Made by a program: the position numbers and the translations under genes
Source: Climacium dendroides
Lineage: Eukaryota > Streptophyta > Bryopsida > Hypnales > Climaciaceae
DNA length: 64,000 bases
Assembly: GCA_950106755.1 (NCBI GenBank)
Contig: OX467091.1
Location: forward strand, 22,461,538-22,525,537
Direction of reading: 5' to 3'
Notes under the pieces: model-generated
Told to the model about the DNA's origin: nothing
Databases searched by the model: none
Seen by the model: only the letters and a program-made list of their open reading frames with translations
Shown: piece by piece, positions 1-10,320 of the stretch
Position numbering within the stretch: the first letter of the stretch is position 1
How the letters are laid out: every line of letters begins with the position of its first letter

Positions 1-292
1 AGAGGATTCCAGTGCACTTAGCATGCATTCTTTGGGCACTGCATGAATGAGTTCTGAATTTTCAATGTACTATCTCTAGGTGTATCAGAAGTCAACACTA
101 GGCTTCCATAGACTCTTGGTTTGCTTGTGTAAATCCTGTGTAATCAATATCTTCATTGGTTTTTGTGATGCTTTTTGGTCCAAATGTAGGCGTCGCATTT
201 TGGGTGTACATACCTTAGTTACGTTACTCCTTGTTCCTTAATGCCATTTCACACACTGAAGCAACTGATTCATGTTCTTTGTTTTGGAACAG

Positions 293-3200
293 TTATCAAG
301 GAAATCAAATCAAGCAACAAGCCCCACCTCCGCCACCGTACACTCCACCGCCACCTCCGAAGAACCAAAGGCCAGTTCCTCCACCATCTAAATCGAAATC
401 CTCAAGCTCCCTGTCTACCGCAACTATTGCTGGCATTGCCGTGGCAGTCGTTTTGGTGCTTGCAGCTGCTGCCATAGCCGTGTGGTTCTTGAAATTCCGA
501 AAGCGACCGGAGCGTGCCAAAACCTCCGATCTGGAAGCCAATCACAGCAACAACGACAACAGCAGCAGCCGGCGGAGCTGGTTTTTGCCCATCAGTACCA
601 CTCACAGAAAAGGTCCGCATAACCCTGTCTTTGTTACTTTTGGGGTGCGTTGCGGTTGGAAACAGGACCAAGCTTGAACCTCGCCCTCTCCAAGAGTCGT
701 AGGTCATCTGCAAGATCTAATGGGCTCGATCTGGTTTGGTGGAGAGGGTTGTGTCCGATAATTGGCTTGAAAATCGGCCTTTGACTAGTTGTCTAATACG
801 TATTCATGACTTTGGCTGAACTTCAAGACTCTTTACTCGTTTGTGATTGAGAACGTGATCTATGGTTCTTTAACTGATAGTGTTTTTTGTCGACGTGGGT
901 TGTAACAGAGAAACCGACGAAAGTGAAGGTTTTTGAGCTAGGTGAGGCTTTAGACCATACTGCAGTAGTACGTTTACATGTAATTTTAAATTACACAATC
1001 CCCCCCTTCCAGATTGATAAAATTGTTCGTAGAGCAAACTTAATACACGTATAAGATTCATGTAATTCTCATATTGAGTCAACATTTAGTTAATGTTCAT
1101 AGTTTATATCATTAGTAAGAACTCAATATGTCATTGACAACTTCTAAGGTAACGAGTCAACATGGACTTGACATTAATTAAATATCATTTTAATATTGAT
1201 CTAATAGATAAACATTAATAACTTCAATCTAATGGAATCTTTTGAGATGTACCCAATATGTTTGCAGTATCGCCTTTCAAGATGTAATTTGAGAATGTTG
1301 ACCATTTCGGAATGGGCTTTTGTAGATCCCAAGGAGAAGAAGGGCACGGATTCACCCAAGATCAAGGCCCAACCTCCAGTGAAGACCCTCAAAATCCCGC
1401 CGGCGTACCCGCAGGTTCCCTTCAAGAAAGCCCCGGGGAAGGTGAACAAGAGCAACATCTCCGCCGTCGCCTTCTCCGTGGCTGAACTGCAGGCAGCCAC
1501 CAACAGCTTCGCAGAGGAGAATTTGTTAGGCGAAGGGACTCTCGGAGATGTCTACCGGGCGGACTTCCCTGATGGCCAGGTCAGTGAACTCCATTTCCAT
1601 ATCATTATATCAAAAGCAAGTCAAAAGGCTCCCCACAATAAATGGCGAAATTAATGGCTGTTTGGTGGAACATTTTGCAGGTGTTAGACTCTTAACCTTC
1701 GCTTCTATTTGTTCCGTAGTCCATATTTTAGATGGTGAACAAAGCGCTTCGGGGGATTTTTGTTCAAATCAGTTCTCATTCGTGAAAACTAGTGCTTGAA
1801 TCTTCAAAAAGCAACCTTTCTTTTTGAATGATTTGATGAAATTGAGATCAATCATGTATTTGTACATCGATATACCCAAAAGTATGCAAGAATTCGAAAC
1901 ATGATTTGGGCATTAATGGTTTAGGCACAGAGAGACTTGATAGCTAAACTTCACCAAAGACACCTCTCTTGCGTTGGTTAATAATCTTATGATCGTTCAT
2001 TTATCATTTTTCATGTAGCTTATATGGTTTTAGACTCGAACTTCGCTAGAAATACTTCAAGAGAAGTTTATGTCATCATTTTTCATCCTCGATGATCAAA
2101 ACTCAACCTTATCTCTTCCTTTTGTTTCTTTTGTTTCATTGCATTACAATACACTAACCGTTGATCCTCCCCCAATCCGTGTCTCCCAGCTCCTGGCTGT
2201 GAAGAAACTGGACACCAAAGCCTCCATGGTACAGAACGAGAACGATTTTCTGAATGTTGTGGAGGGGCTGTCGAAGCTGCAACACGGAAACACGGCCGAG
2301 CTTGTGGGCTACTGCGTGGAGCATGAGCAACGGCTGCTGGTGTACAAGTACCTGAGTCGAGGGACTCTCCATGAGCTCCTTCACAACTCGGAGGACAACA
2401 ACAAGGGCTTATCTTGGAACATGCGTGTGAAGATCGCATTGGGCGCGGCGCGGGCTCTCGAGTGAGTCCCTCTCATCTCTACTTTGAGTTGAATGATTTT
2501 CTTAGAAATTGATTAATTTTTAGCTTTAATGATTTTGTTGGCTAATGGAACTTAGTTCCAAGCTCAACATATCCATCAACTACGTAACATTATTCCATGG
2601 GGTCGGATAATGTTTCCTGTAATACAAATCCAAGACGCGGAATGTTTGGTGCTAAAAGTTCCACAAACAAGTGAAATTGACATTGGCTTCTTAATGAGAC
2701 TGAATTGCCTTCAATGGCCAACAAGACCCAATAAAATCTGAGACAATTTAATAGTAATAACCATGCTCAAATGCCTTTTAGATGTACTTCACTTCTATGG
2801 TGAGTTTCTGAGAACTGATGGGATTTTTTTCTTCGGTGTTTTGGGTTGAATTTTAGAAAAAATTCTGGGTTGCATTGTTTTTCAATTTTGGGTTGGGTTG
2901 GTTTTTAATTTTGGGGTGTTATGCAGGTATTTGCACGAAGTCTGTTCACCTCCTGTTGTGCACCGTAACTTCAAATCAGCAAATATTCTCTTGGATGATG
3001 AGCTAAACCCACACGTGTCGGATTGTGGTTTGGAAGCTCTCGCTCCTTCCGGTTCTGAACGTCAGGTTTGTGTCTCCATTACCAATAATTTGGAATTTGT
3101 GGCATTTTGAGATTGTTTCAGAAGGTCTTGCATTTTTCAATCAATAAGGATTATTCATAGGATCTTACTGAATATCATATATATTTCTATTTGCGGTGGA

Positions 3201-4727
3201 GACTCTTGTAATTTGCTGCTTATTGATGAAGGGTATTTGGATTTATTGCCAGGTTTCTGCACAAATTCTTGGGACTGCTGGGTACAGTGCTCCTGAGTAC
3301 ACCATGTCTGGCACTTACACAGTCAAGAGCGATGTTTACAGCTTTGGTGTTGTGATGCTGGAGCTCTTAACTGGACGCAAACCTTTGGACAGGTAATGTG
3401 AACATTACTGCCTACAATAAATACGGTAGGAGGTTTAGAAATGGACCATTTATCAGCTGATTTGCATTTCGGGCGAAGCTAATCTCCTTGACAAGTATTT
3501 TTCAGTAAATTTTTATCAAGAGAAAAACGGAATTGGACATCTAATCCAAATCGTTTCATATTTTTTGGACCTTCATGGAATTAGTTACGAATTTTTGAAG
3601 TTGGAACGCAGTGGTCACTGGAATGGACCAACTCCTGAAATGTACACAAGTTGTACATTGATGGTGCAATGAAGAGTGCAAATGTTTCTCTTGCGGTAGA
3701 GGACTATTTTAGAGCCTAGTCCATTTTAGGGTTTTGTCCAATAATCACTTTGTTGGGCTTCCGGGTTCTCGACCGGTTACCCTTTTTCTTACAATGCTTC
3801 CCTACTTTAGTCAAGCTTTTGTCCTTTGGTATTCTGTTCTTCTGCCGTGTTTTTCTTAATTTTTTTTTGCTGACTGTTGTCAACTTGCAGCTCAAGGCCG
3901 AGGTCCGAGCAGAGTTTAGTGCGCTGGGCAACACCCCAGCTGCATGACATTGATGCACTGGCAAGAATGGTGGATCCAGCATTAGAGGGTGTCTACCCTG
4001 CCAAGTCCCTCTCGCGGCTCGCCGACATTGTTGCTTTGTGTGTCCAGGTGAGTCCAACAATCCGTCACAGCCTAGTTGCCCCAAACACCTGTGACAATAT
4101 GAAGTTTTTGTGGCAATTAATAGTGGTGTAAACTCGACTTTAATAAGGATTCTGGAATTCTTTGAGTCAGATCTGGAATCCTTTCTGCACTTGTCAAGCT
4201 TCTCATTTTCACAATTTTTTTAAGACGTAACGAAGGGCAAGTGAGATTTGAGTTCGGCGCATCTTTTCTCTAGGGTTTGCACAAATGTTTCCTCTTGTTG
4301 GTGAGAATGGAAGATGCGGTATTAGAGAATGTGATATTGAAGAGATCTAGGTTTATCATTCTTAAAATTAAGAGGGGTTGCTACTTAAAACTTACAGTTT
4401 GTGATTTCAGCCATTCAATTTGATCTTTCCTGAAACAATTTTTATCCATTTTGAACCCCCAAATCTTATCTTACTCCAAGTACTCGCTCTTTTGTAGAGA
4501 TCTCAAATTGCGTTATTCAAATTGCCTCCATTCTCACCTTGATGTGATGAATCTGACCCCATTTGCTTCGTCTGCAGCCTGAACCTGAATTCCGGCCTCC
4601 AATGTCTGAAGTGGTGCAGTCCCTGGTGAGGCTTATGCAGCGAGCCACTCTAAGTAAACGCCGAACTGACTCTGAGTCAGCTGCTTCTCAGGCTGACATT
4701 CAGGAGCCCTATGAATACTCAAACTGA
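293..4727 (+). CDS. STRUBBELIG-receptor-family (SRF) LRR receptor-like (pseudo)kinase, 3' part
   Basis: This is the C-terminal part of a plasma-membrane receptor-like kinase of the STRUBBELIG family; the LRR exons lie before the window. Seven exons join in phase: 293-612, 1326-1579, 2190-2461, 2927-3065, 3253-3392, 3891-4047 and 4578-4727, all GT-AG. The first encodes a proline-rich juxtamembrane stretch ([12 protein letters not shown]), one transmembrane helix (about 420-500) and a basic stop-transfer segment. The kinase domain begins at [13 protein letters not shown] and has the glycine loop GEGTLGDVY, the lysine in [32 protein letters not shown] and [11 protein letters not shown]. The catalytic HRD aspartate is replaced by Asn (HRN) and DFG reads DCG. 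This fits the known atypical, probably inactive kinases of this family (established for STRUBBELIG). The protein ends EPYEYSN. Which SRF member it is cannot be told without the ectodomain. Confidence 0.93.
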
Positions 4728-4961
4728 ACCCTAAACCCTCCCGGCACGACACATGCACTTTGATTTCCAAATCTGGTGAAATTTGGCTTGCAGCTCTCAG
4801 TAGACCCTAGACCCTAACCCTCACGGTTTGGCACATGCACCATGATTTTCAAATCTGTTGAAATTTGGCTTGCTATCTCTAAAACCCTAAACCCTCACAC
4901 GTTCACCATGTGCACCTTGGTTTCCAGAGTTGGTGAAATTTGACTTTCAAATCCTAGAATT
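4728..4961 (+). repeat. Three-copy ~78-bp tandem repeat headed by telomere-like CCCTAAA motifs
   Basis: Three imperfect units start at about 4728, 4804 and 4883, directly after the SRF stop codon. Each opens with AAACCCT-like heptamers (ACCCTAAACCCT, ACCCTAGACCCTAACCCT, AAACCCTAAACCCT). Each then carries a shared body containing CACATGCAC or CATGTGCAC and GGTGAAATTTG or TTGAAATTTGG. A weaker telomere-like run recurs near 5080-5095. The array probably lies in the 3' UTR of the kinase gene. Confidence 0.75.
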
Positions 4962-6012
4962 CTGCTATTTTCTCGTGCAGATTGGTGACTTGTGACTCTT
5001 GTTACAAAGTTCTCTACTTCTACATGGCAGCCGAGTTCTGATTATGCGTGGTGACATTATTCTCCCCAGTTTTGAACCCCTGAACCCTAACCCCCTAAAA
5101 ACCTCAAAACCTCGGTCCTCTTCCATGTTTTGGAAAGCTTTTTTAAGAGCTTTCTTAGATTCAAAGCAAGGGTGGTATAAGAGCTTGTACCTATGTATAC
5201 TTCTGGTTTCCCTTCTTTATGGAAACTTTTTTAGAGCCTTTTAAAAGCTTTTTTCAGAGCTTTTGTTTTTCTTTTTTTAATGTAGATTCAAGCAAGGGTT
5301 TGCTTGCAATTGAGTAGGCGGCATGTTTCTCAGTTAGTTTAGCTGTAGGAATACCAATTCTTTGTGGAGGTGAATAACACCACCAGCGGGTCATAATAAT
5401 TTGAATGAAAAATAGATGAAACATATTTATGTTTTTGTCTATTGTTGTACTGTACTTTGATACATCCTGTACTATTGTTGACTTCTTGTAGTATATGAAT
5501 TTCGTTATTTTGAATGTCTATTTTCGTACATTTGTTGTTTTGGTATTTATGTTGTGAATCATAGTTGCTTGCTATGAGATGGGTTTTCCAGATTTCGAAG
5601 GTCTGGTTCGAATGGTTTGTTGAACTTGTCTTTGCGTTCAGCTTATGATATGGTATACTGGGTCTCTAGTAGGAAGTGGAAGTGGTTGCTAGCATGTGAG
5701 TGATTGCTAATATGTGAGTCTAGGAAATTGAGTCTGAGTTAGGAGCTTATGCTCTTATATTATAGGTACATATGTTAAAAGTACCTTCTATGATTATGAT
5801 TATAAGATATTTATATTCTAAATGTTTATATTATAGTGATTTATGTTTTAAGAATTTTTTATGGTTATAACATAAATATTTTATATTATGAGCACCTTCA
5901 ATAGTTGTAGAGTACCTACCTAAGTTTAGGTTCAAGGCTTATAAGTTTGCATGCTAGCATTGTTGCCAAGACTCCATTCAATAGTGTCATTACTAATTAA
6001 GTTATGACTCAT
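4962..6012. other. Intergenic, no gene recognised
   Basis: This is the 3' flank of the SRF gene. It contains two copies of an AGAGCTTT...GATTCAA-GCAAGGGT segment (about 5145-5195 and 5255-5300). The rest is AT-rich DNA with no convincing coding region. Confidence 0.5.
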
Positions 6013-6926
6013 TTAACCCTAAAGGACCATTGTCCCTTTGAGGGACAAATTGGATTTTGGGGAGGGACCTATGGGCTGAAATTTTGTCATGCTCTTTTGA
6101 AGCTGTCATGCTTTTTTTGAAGATAGAAAAACTGATGAGCTTCATGGGAATATAATTTTTTTTTCAATTGATGTCTGGGAATGAAAGTCATGTCCAAATA
6201 AGCTCAAAATAGGGGAGAGGGGGCAGCAAAAAAAAGTTTCAAAAATTGGAATTTTTTTCGCATAGATTATATTTTTGTCTACATGGGAAGCTTTGATTTA
6301 TTCCATTTGGACTTTTTATGAGAAATTTATGGACAATCTTGTTTTCTGGGCAGTTAGAGCATCTTCCTAAAAAAATAACTTATAGAATTCATTTCTGAAT
6401 GCAATTTTTACAATTTTTTTGAAGAAAATTTTTCACATGATTTTGTTTGCTTGCTAGAACAATCTCACCATTGGAATACATGCATTTTAATTCCATTTTA
6501 AAGATATTAATAATTTAAATTTCCCTTCTTTCTCATACCTACTTCTACTTAACAATTTCTTTAAGCATAAAAATCAAGGTTTTTTCTGAGTTTTTTTTCC
6601 CCCCTAGACTCTCAACTCAATTTCACACAATAAAGATTTAAAGCTCAAAACTTTGTAGTGCAAAAAATTTAAGTTAAAAAAGTTCAAAGTCAAATAATCC
6701 AATCCCGCAAGGTGCTGAAAAAATTGTTTTTTTCACTTTAAACGCAAATATATTTTAATCTATGTGGTCAAAATTTCTGAAATTTTTTCCACACATTTTC
6801 ATACTAATAAGGTATAAGATCCTACAGTTGGATGTGCAAAAAAAATAATTTTAAAATTCTTTTACTCTTTGCTACAGAAATGGCAGTTTTTTGGCAGAAA
6901 TAAGGCCTTGGTCCTTTGGGGGTTAA
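6013..6926 (+). mobile_element. TTAA-flanked miniature element, family alpha, copy 1 (piggyBac-like)
   Basis: The element is bounded by TTAA at 6013-6016 and 6923-6926. Its left end reads TTAACCCTAAAGGACCATTG and the reverse complement of its right end reads TTAACCCCCAAAGGACCAAG, giving terminal inverted repeats of about 16 bp. It has no coding capacity. The interior aligns along its whole length with 52544-53442 (inverted) and more weakly with 38147-38934 and 15891-16762. TTAA target duplication and CCC-starting ends are the piggyBac signature, so a non-autonomous piggyBac-type element is the best reading. Confidence 0.8.
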
Positions 6927-7873
6927 ACTATTTTGAAATAATGAGGCCAAACATAGATATTGTACTAGATAGGTTGGCATTTCAAGTTCAACTAGTGTGC
7001 CCTATGTTGTTGCCCTATGTTGTTGCCCTATGCTATTGTGCTATTCCCATAGTCAAAAGGAAAATAAAATCAATTTTCTAATATTTTTACACAAATTTTT
7101 TGAAACTCAAGATCTTTCTATTGTAGATCAAAATGGCATGAAAGGAAGTTTGTGCACCCCTCCTCATAGAGAGCTTTTTGACAATACCAAATGTAGATTG
7201 GAATTTACTATAGATTAAACTATTGAGAAATTCCTATAGTTTAAGTTCGTTCTTAGGGAGGAGTTAAAACCTAAGGTAACTTCTATGGAGAGTGGATTTT
7301 ATTCTGCTTTAGTTATGTACAATAGAAGGAATTGGGGTAATGTTCTCTTTCTAGCTGGACAATAGTAGATTTAATTTTATTATTTTTAAATTAGCCAAAA
7401 ACTTATCAAATCTATAGTGAGCTTTTCTTCCAGCTTTGCTCCTATTGATCCATCTTCCTACCAACTACCGGTACGTCTTTTCCATCAATCCAACTTCTAG
7501 CTTTACAGGTTCTATTGATTTTCCCTTTATTATTTCTCCATTCCTTTCACCATCGAATGTTAGTCCTCCTTTTTATTTTTACTATTGAGATTTCTGTTTG
7601 ATTTGCTCCAATTGATATTACATTCTATTTTCTTCACATTCCTCTCAATTCTCAAGAAACACTATAGCTACAATGATCATCCATTAATTCATTCTTACTC
7701 TCATTCCAACACTATTGATTTCACAATCTATTGATTTCTCTCAACATCACATCACTATGGGTTGGTACACAATTCACCACATTCACAACACTAGAAAACT
7801 CACAACTCCAGCATATTCATTCCATCCACATCAAATAGTTCCATACGCATCACATCATTCCCATTCCACACAG
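6927..7873. other. Intergenic flank of the piggyBac element
   Basis: No gene is seen. A fragment of dispersed repeat R1 (about 7168-7189) matches one near 15764. From 7380 the DNA is pyrimidine/CA-rich with scattered CTATTGATT motifs. It resembles the far flank (15065-15600), as expected if the element split one older repeat. Confidence 0.4.
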
Positions 7874-8514
7874 TTAACCCCTTTTGCAGTTTCCTGCCAG
7901 TTTTGGCCTACGGTTAGGGTTTAGAATGATTTTGGGTGCCTTGGATGATGGTTTCAGGGATTGAGCAGAACAACAATATTGGGGGCAAAGAACTGAAGAA
8001 TTTTGTGGTGCCAAAAGAAAAAAGGTTTAGGTTTTTATGAACTCACCAAGCTTGGTGGAACAGAAATTTTGGCGTATTCTCCTAAATACCTTGCATTTAA
8101 CAAATTCAGTTACGGTGAAGGACAATGGCAGCATACATTTTGGCCCACGTCATGAGCTACTGCCTCAACCGGTTCCTTTGGCAGTTGCTGTACTTCCCTT
8201 CCTGGCGAGGGAGATAGAGACGTTTTCTTGGATTCCGAGCCATGAGTTTCTTCAGCTAGTTTGGGAAGACGATCTGAGAGTTTTATATTTGTTGTTCAAG
8301 CGAATGGATCCAAAAGCAATCCGAAGGCGCCCGCCAACAGATTGTGATTGCGTTGTAGGGGTTAGGGTTGAAGAAATCTCAAGGCGGGAGAGCAAGCAAT
8401 GGAGCTCAACGTTGCCGACGCTGGCGAGTATAAATGCCACATTGTCTGCTGCCCTCTCGTCGAAGGTGGTAGCGTTGCATTGGACCTAGTTTGGAGTGTG
8501 ATTGTGGTTTGTTC

Positions 8515-8899
8515 ATGGCGGATGCAGTGGCTGACCACTTCAATAGTGAGGTTGGTGGTAGGGGTGTGCTGCAACGGTGGTTTCGAGCGGAAGGCGTCTC
8601 TGAGGCAGGGGTGCGTAAGGTGGTGCACTTGTGTGATCCAGCATATCTGGAGGCACAACGACGCCCTACCTCGTGGAATCGACGTGGAAACTTTGGGCAG
8701 CAAGAACGACTCCGATACTTGTGGTACAGACACGCCGCGAGGTTGTTGGGCTGGTGTGAGCGCCGTCAATTCCCGGCGTTTGTGAGGGACATCCTCCGAC
8801 AGGAGATTTTTCCAAATGCTTCTATCGACAATGAAGAAACTAGCACGGTCGCGACTACGCAGGCACGATCCAAGCCACGACGGCCAGATACCACTGCAG
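8515..8899 (+). CDS. Putative accessory exon/ORF inside the piggyBac element, unknown function
   Basis: An ATG at 8515 opens 128 codons ending in a good splice donor (CTGCAG then GTTAGT at 8900). The protein starts MADAVADHFNSEVGGRG and has an Arg/Trp-rich middle (RLRYLWYRHAARLLGWCERR), so it looks like real coding sequence richer in GC than its surroundings. I do not recognise a domain. The exon ends in phase 1. It does not join in frame to the next clear exon (10321, phase 0), and the one intermediate exon I tried (after 9532) meets a stop. It may be the first exon of the transposase through an exon I cannot see, or part of a separate gene. In-frame codons also continue upstream to about 8491. 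Confidence 0.4.
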
Positions 8900-9843
8900 G
8901 TTAGTCCACCGTCACTCATTTCATGACATGTTCAACTTTGCATGATCCATTTTTTTGCAATGCAATTGTCTATACACGTCATACAATCCTTAGGGTTTAG
9001 GTCACAAGTCCTGCATGTGTCCCTCATACCTTAATGTGTTTGTATGCACTCAAGGATTGATGCAGTCTTTTACTTCAATAATGGATGTTGAAATATAGAA
9101 CTGACAATTCCAATCCTTCATATAATTGATGTCGGGGATAGCACAGAGTTGAGGGGACGTCCAGGGTTCAGGGTGATGACTGGCTTCACACAAGATCTAG
9201 GTCTAGAAACTACTCTGTCGGTTTAGTTTGCGACATGAATTGTCATTCGATACATCTTGAGCTGGGAGCTAGGTGGGTCATTCTCAGCATTTGCAATTCA
9301 TTGATGAACATGAACCGTAGGTACAGGTCGTTTGAATCAACTCTTTCACAATGGGTTTCAAATTGGAATTTTGAATTGGAACACCATATGCACTTATTAA
9401 ACTCATCGACTTAGAACAAATTGGATCATCCAAGTTGCTTATTTTTTCAATGTCATATCACTTAACTCACTACAAACCAAACAACAAACGTGAGCTTAAG
9501 GTAAGGAGGTATTTTATGCTTTCCACAGACGGAGTCGTGTGTGTGTGTTTGGGTATTGATTGGGGCTGACTGGAGGAGACTGCTGACGTTGTCTCAGTTG
9601 CTGCTTCTGACCATGCCTGATAACATTAATTTGGACGGCAAGGCAGAACGCGTCAGGTCAGTTCAGTGAACCCCGATGGAGTTTGAAGGACAAAAACCTC
9701 AATTGGCTGGCTGGACTGACCCACCTTCCTGAACTTGCTGCAACTCAACTGAACTTAACGCATGAGTGCGCCACCCATGTCATTGCAGCTGCTAGTCTAA
9801 GCTTAGGCTTACTTTCATCTTGGAAGTGGAAGTATTTTTAGGG

Positions 9844-9868
9844 AGGGATATAACTCAGCGGTAGAGTG
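9844..9868 (+). pseudogene. Fragment of plastid trnV-GAC (5' arm), nuclear plastid DNA
   Basis: Twenty-five bases here read as the acceptor/D-arm start of plastid tRNA-Val(GAC): AGGGATATAACTCAGC followed by GGTAGAGTG. The match stops after the D arm, where the gene should continue TCACCTTGACG but the window has CCTTTAAATACA. It is therefore a fragment, not a functional tRNA. The comparison is with the conserved plastid sequence as I know it. It lies inside the piggyBac element. Confidence 0.6.
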
Positions 9869-10320
9869 CCTTTAAATACAATATAACGAAAGGAACAAAA
9901 AGTTATAATCTTGAGTTCATGTTTATTCAAGCATCCACTTGTTTCTTTCTAAAGGATTGAAACACACAACAAAAACAGAAATTCTATTAAAATGGTGGTA
10001 TTCATAGCATATATAGCATTACCTTTTGCTACTTGTATAGTGAGGTTCAGAAGAACAGGGAGTATTATATTATTCTAAGATGGTCCCAGAACACTTTGCA
10101 TTTTTGCCTACTTACTTGAGTTTCATGTTTTATATAGGACCACATACTATCTTTACACACTTTTAGATGCAAAGGGAGGCCATTGTAATCGAGAGGACGT
10201 TTAGTATTCACGAGTGTTCCTTAGTTGCACATTGCTATTCTTTTCTTTGTCTTCTCTCTTGAATACTACTCATGAGGACGAGTTTGCTGACCTCCGTTTT
10301 CTTCTTATTGGTTGCTGCAG

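Noticed and set aside
9844..9920. Functional tRNA gene
   Set aside because: Only the acceptor and D-arm are present; anticodon and T arms do not follow.
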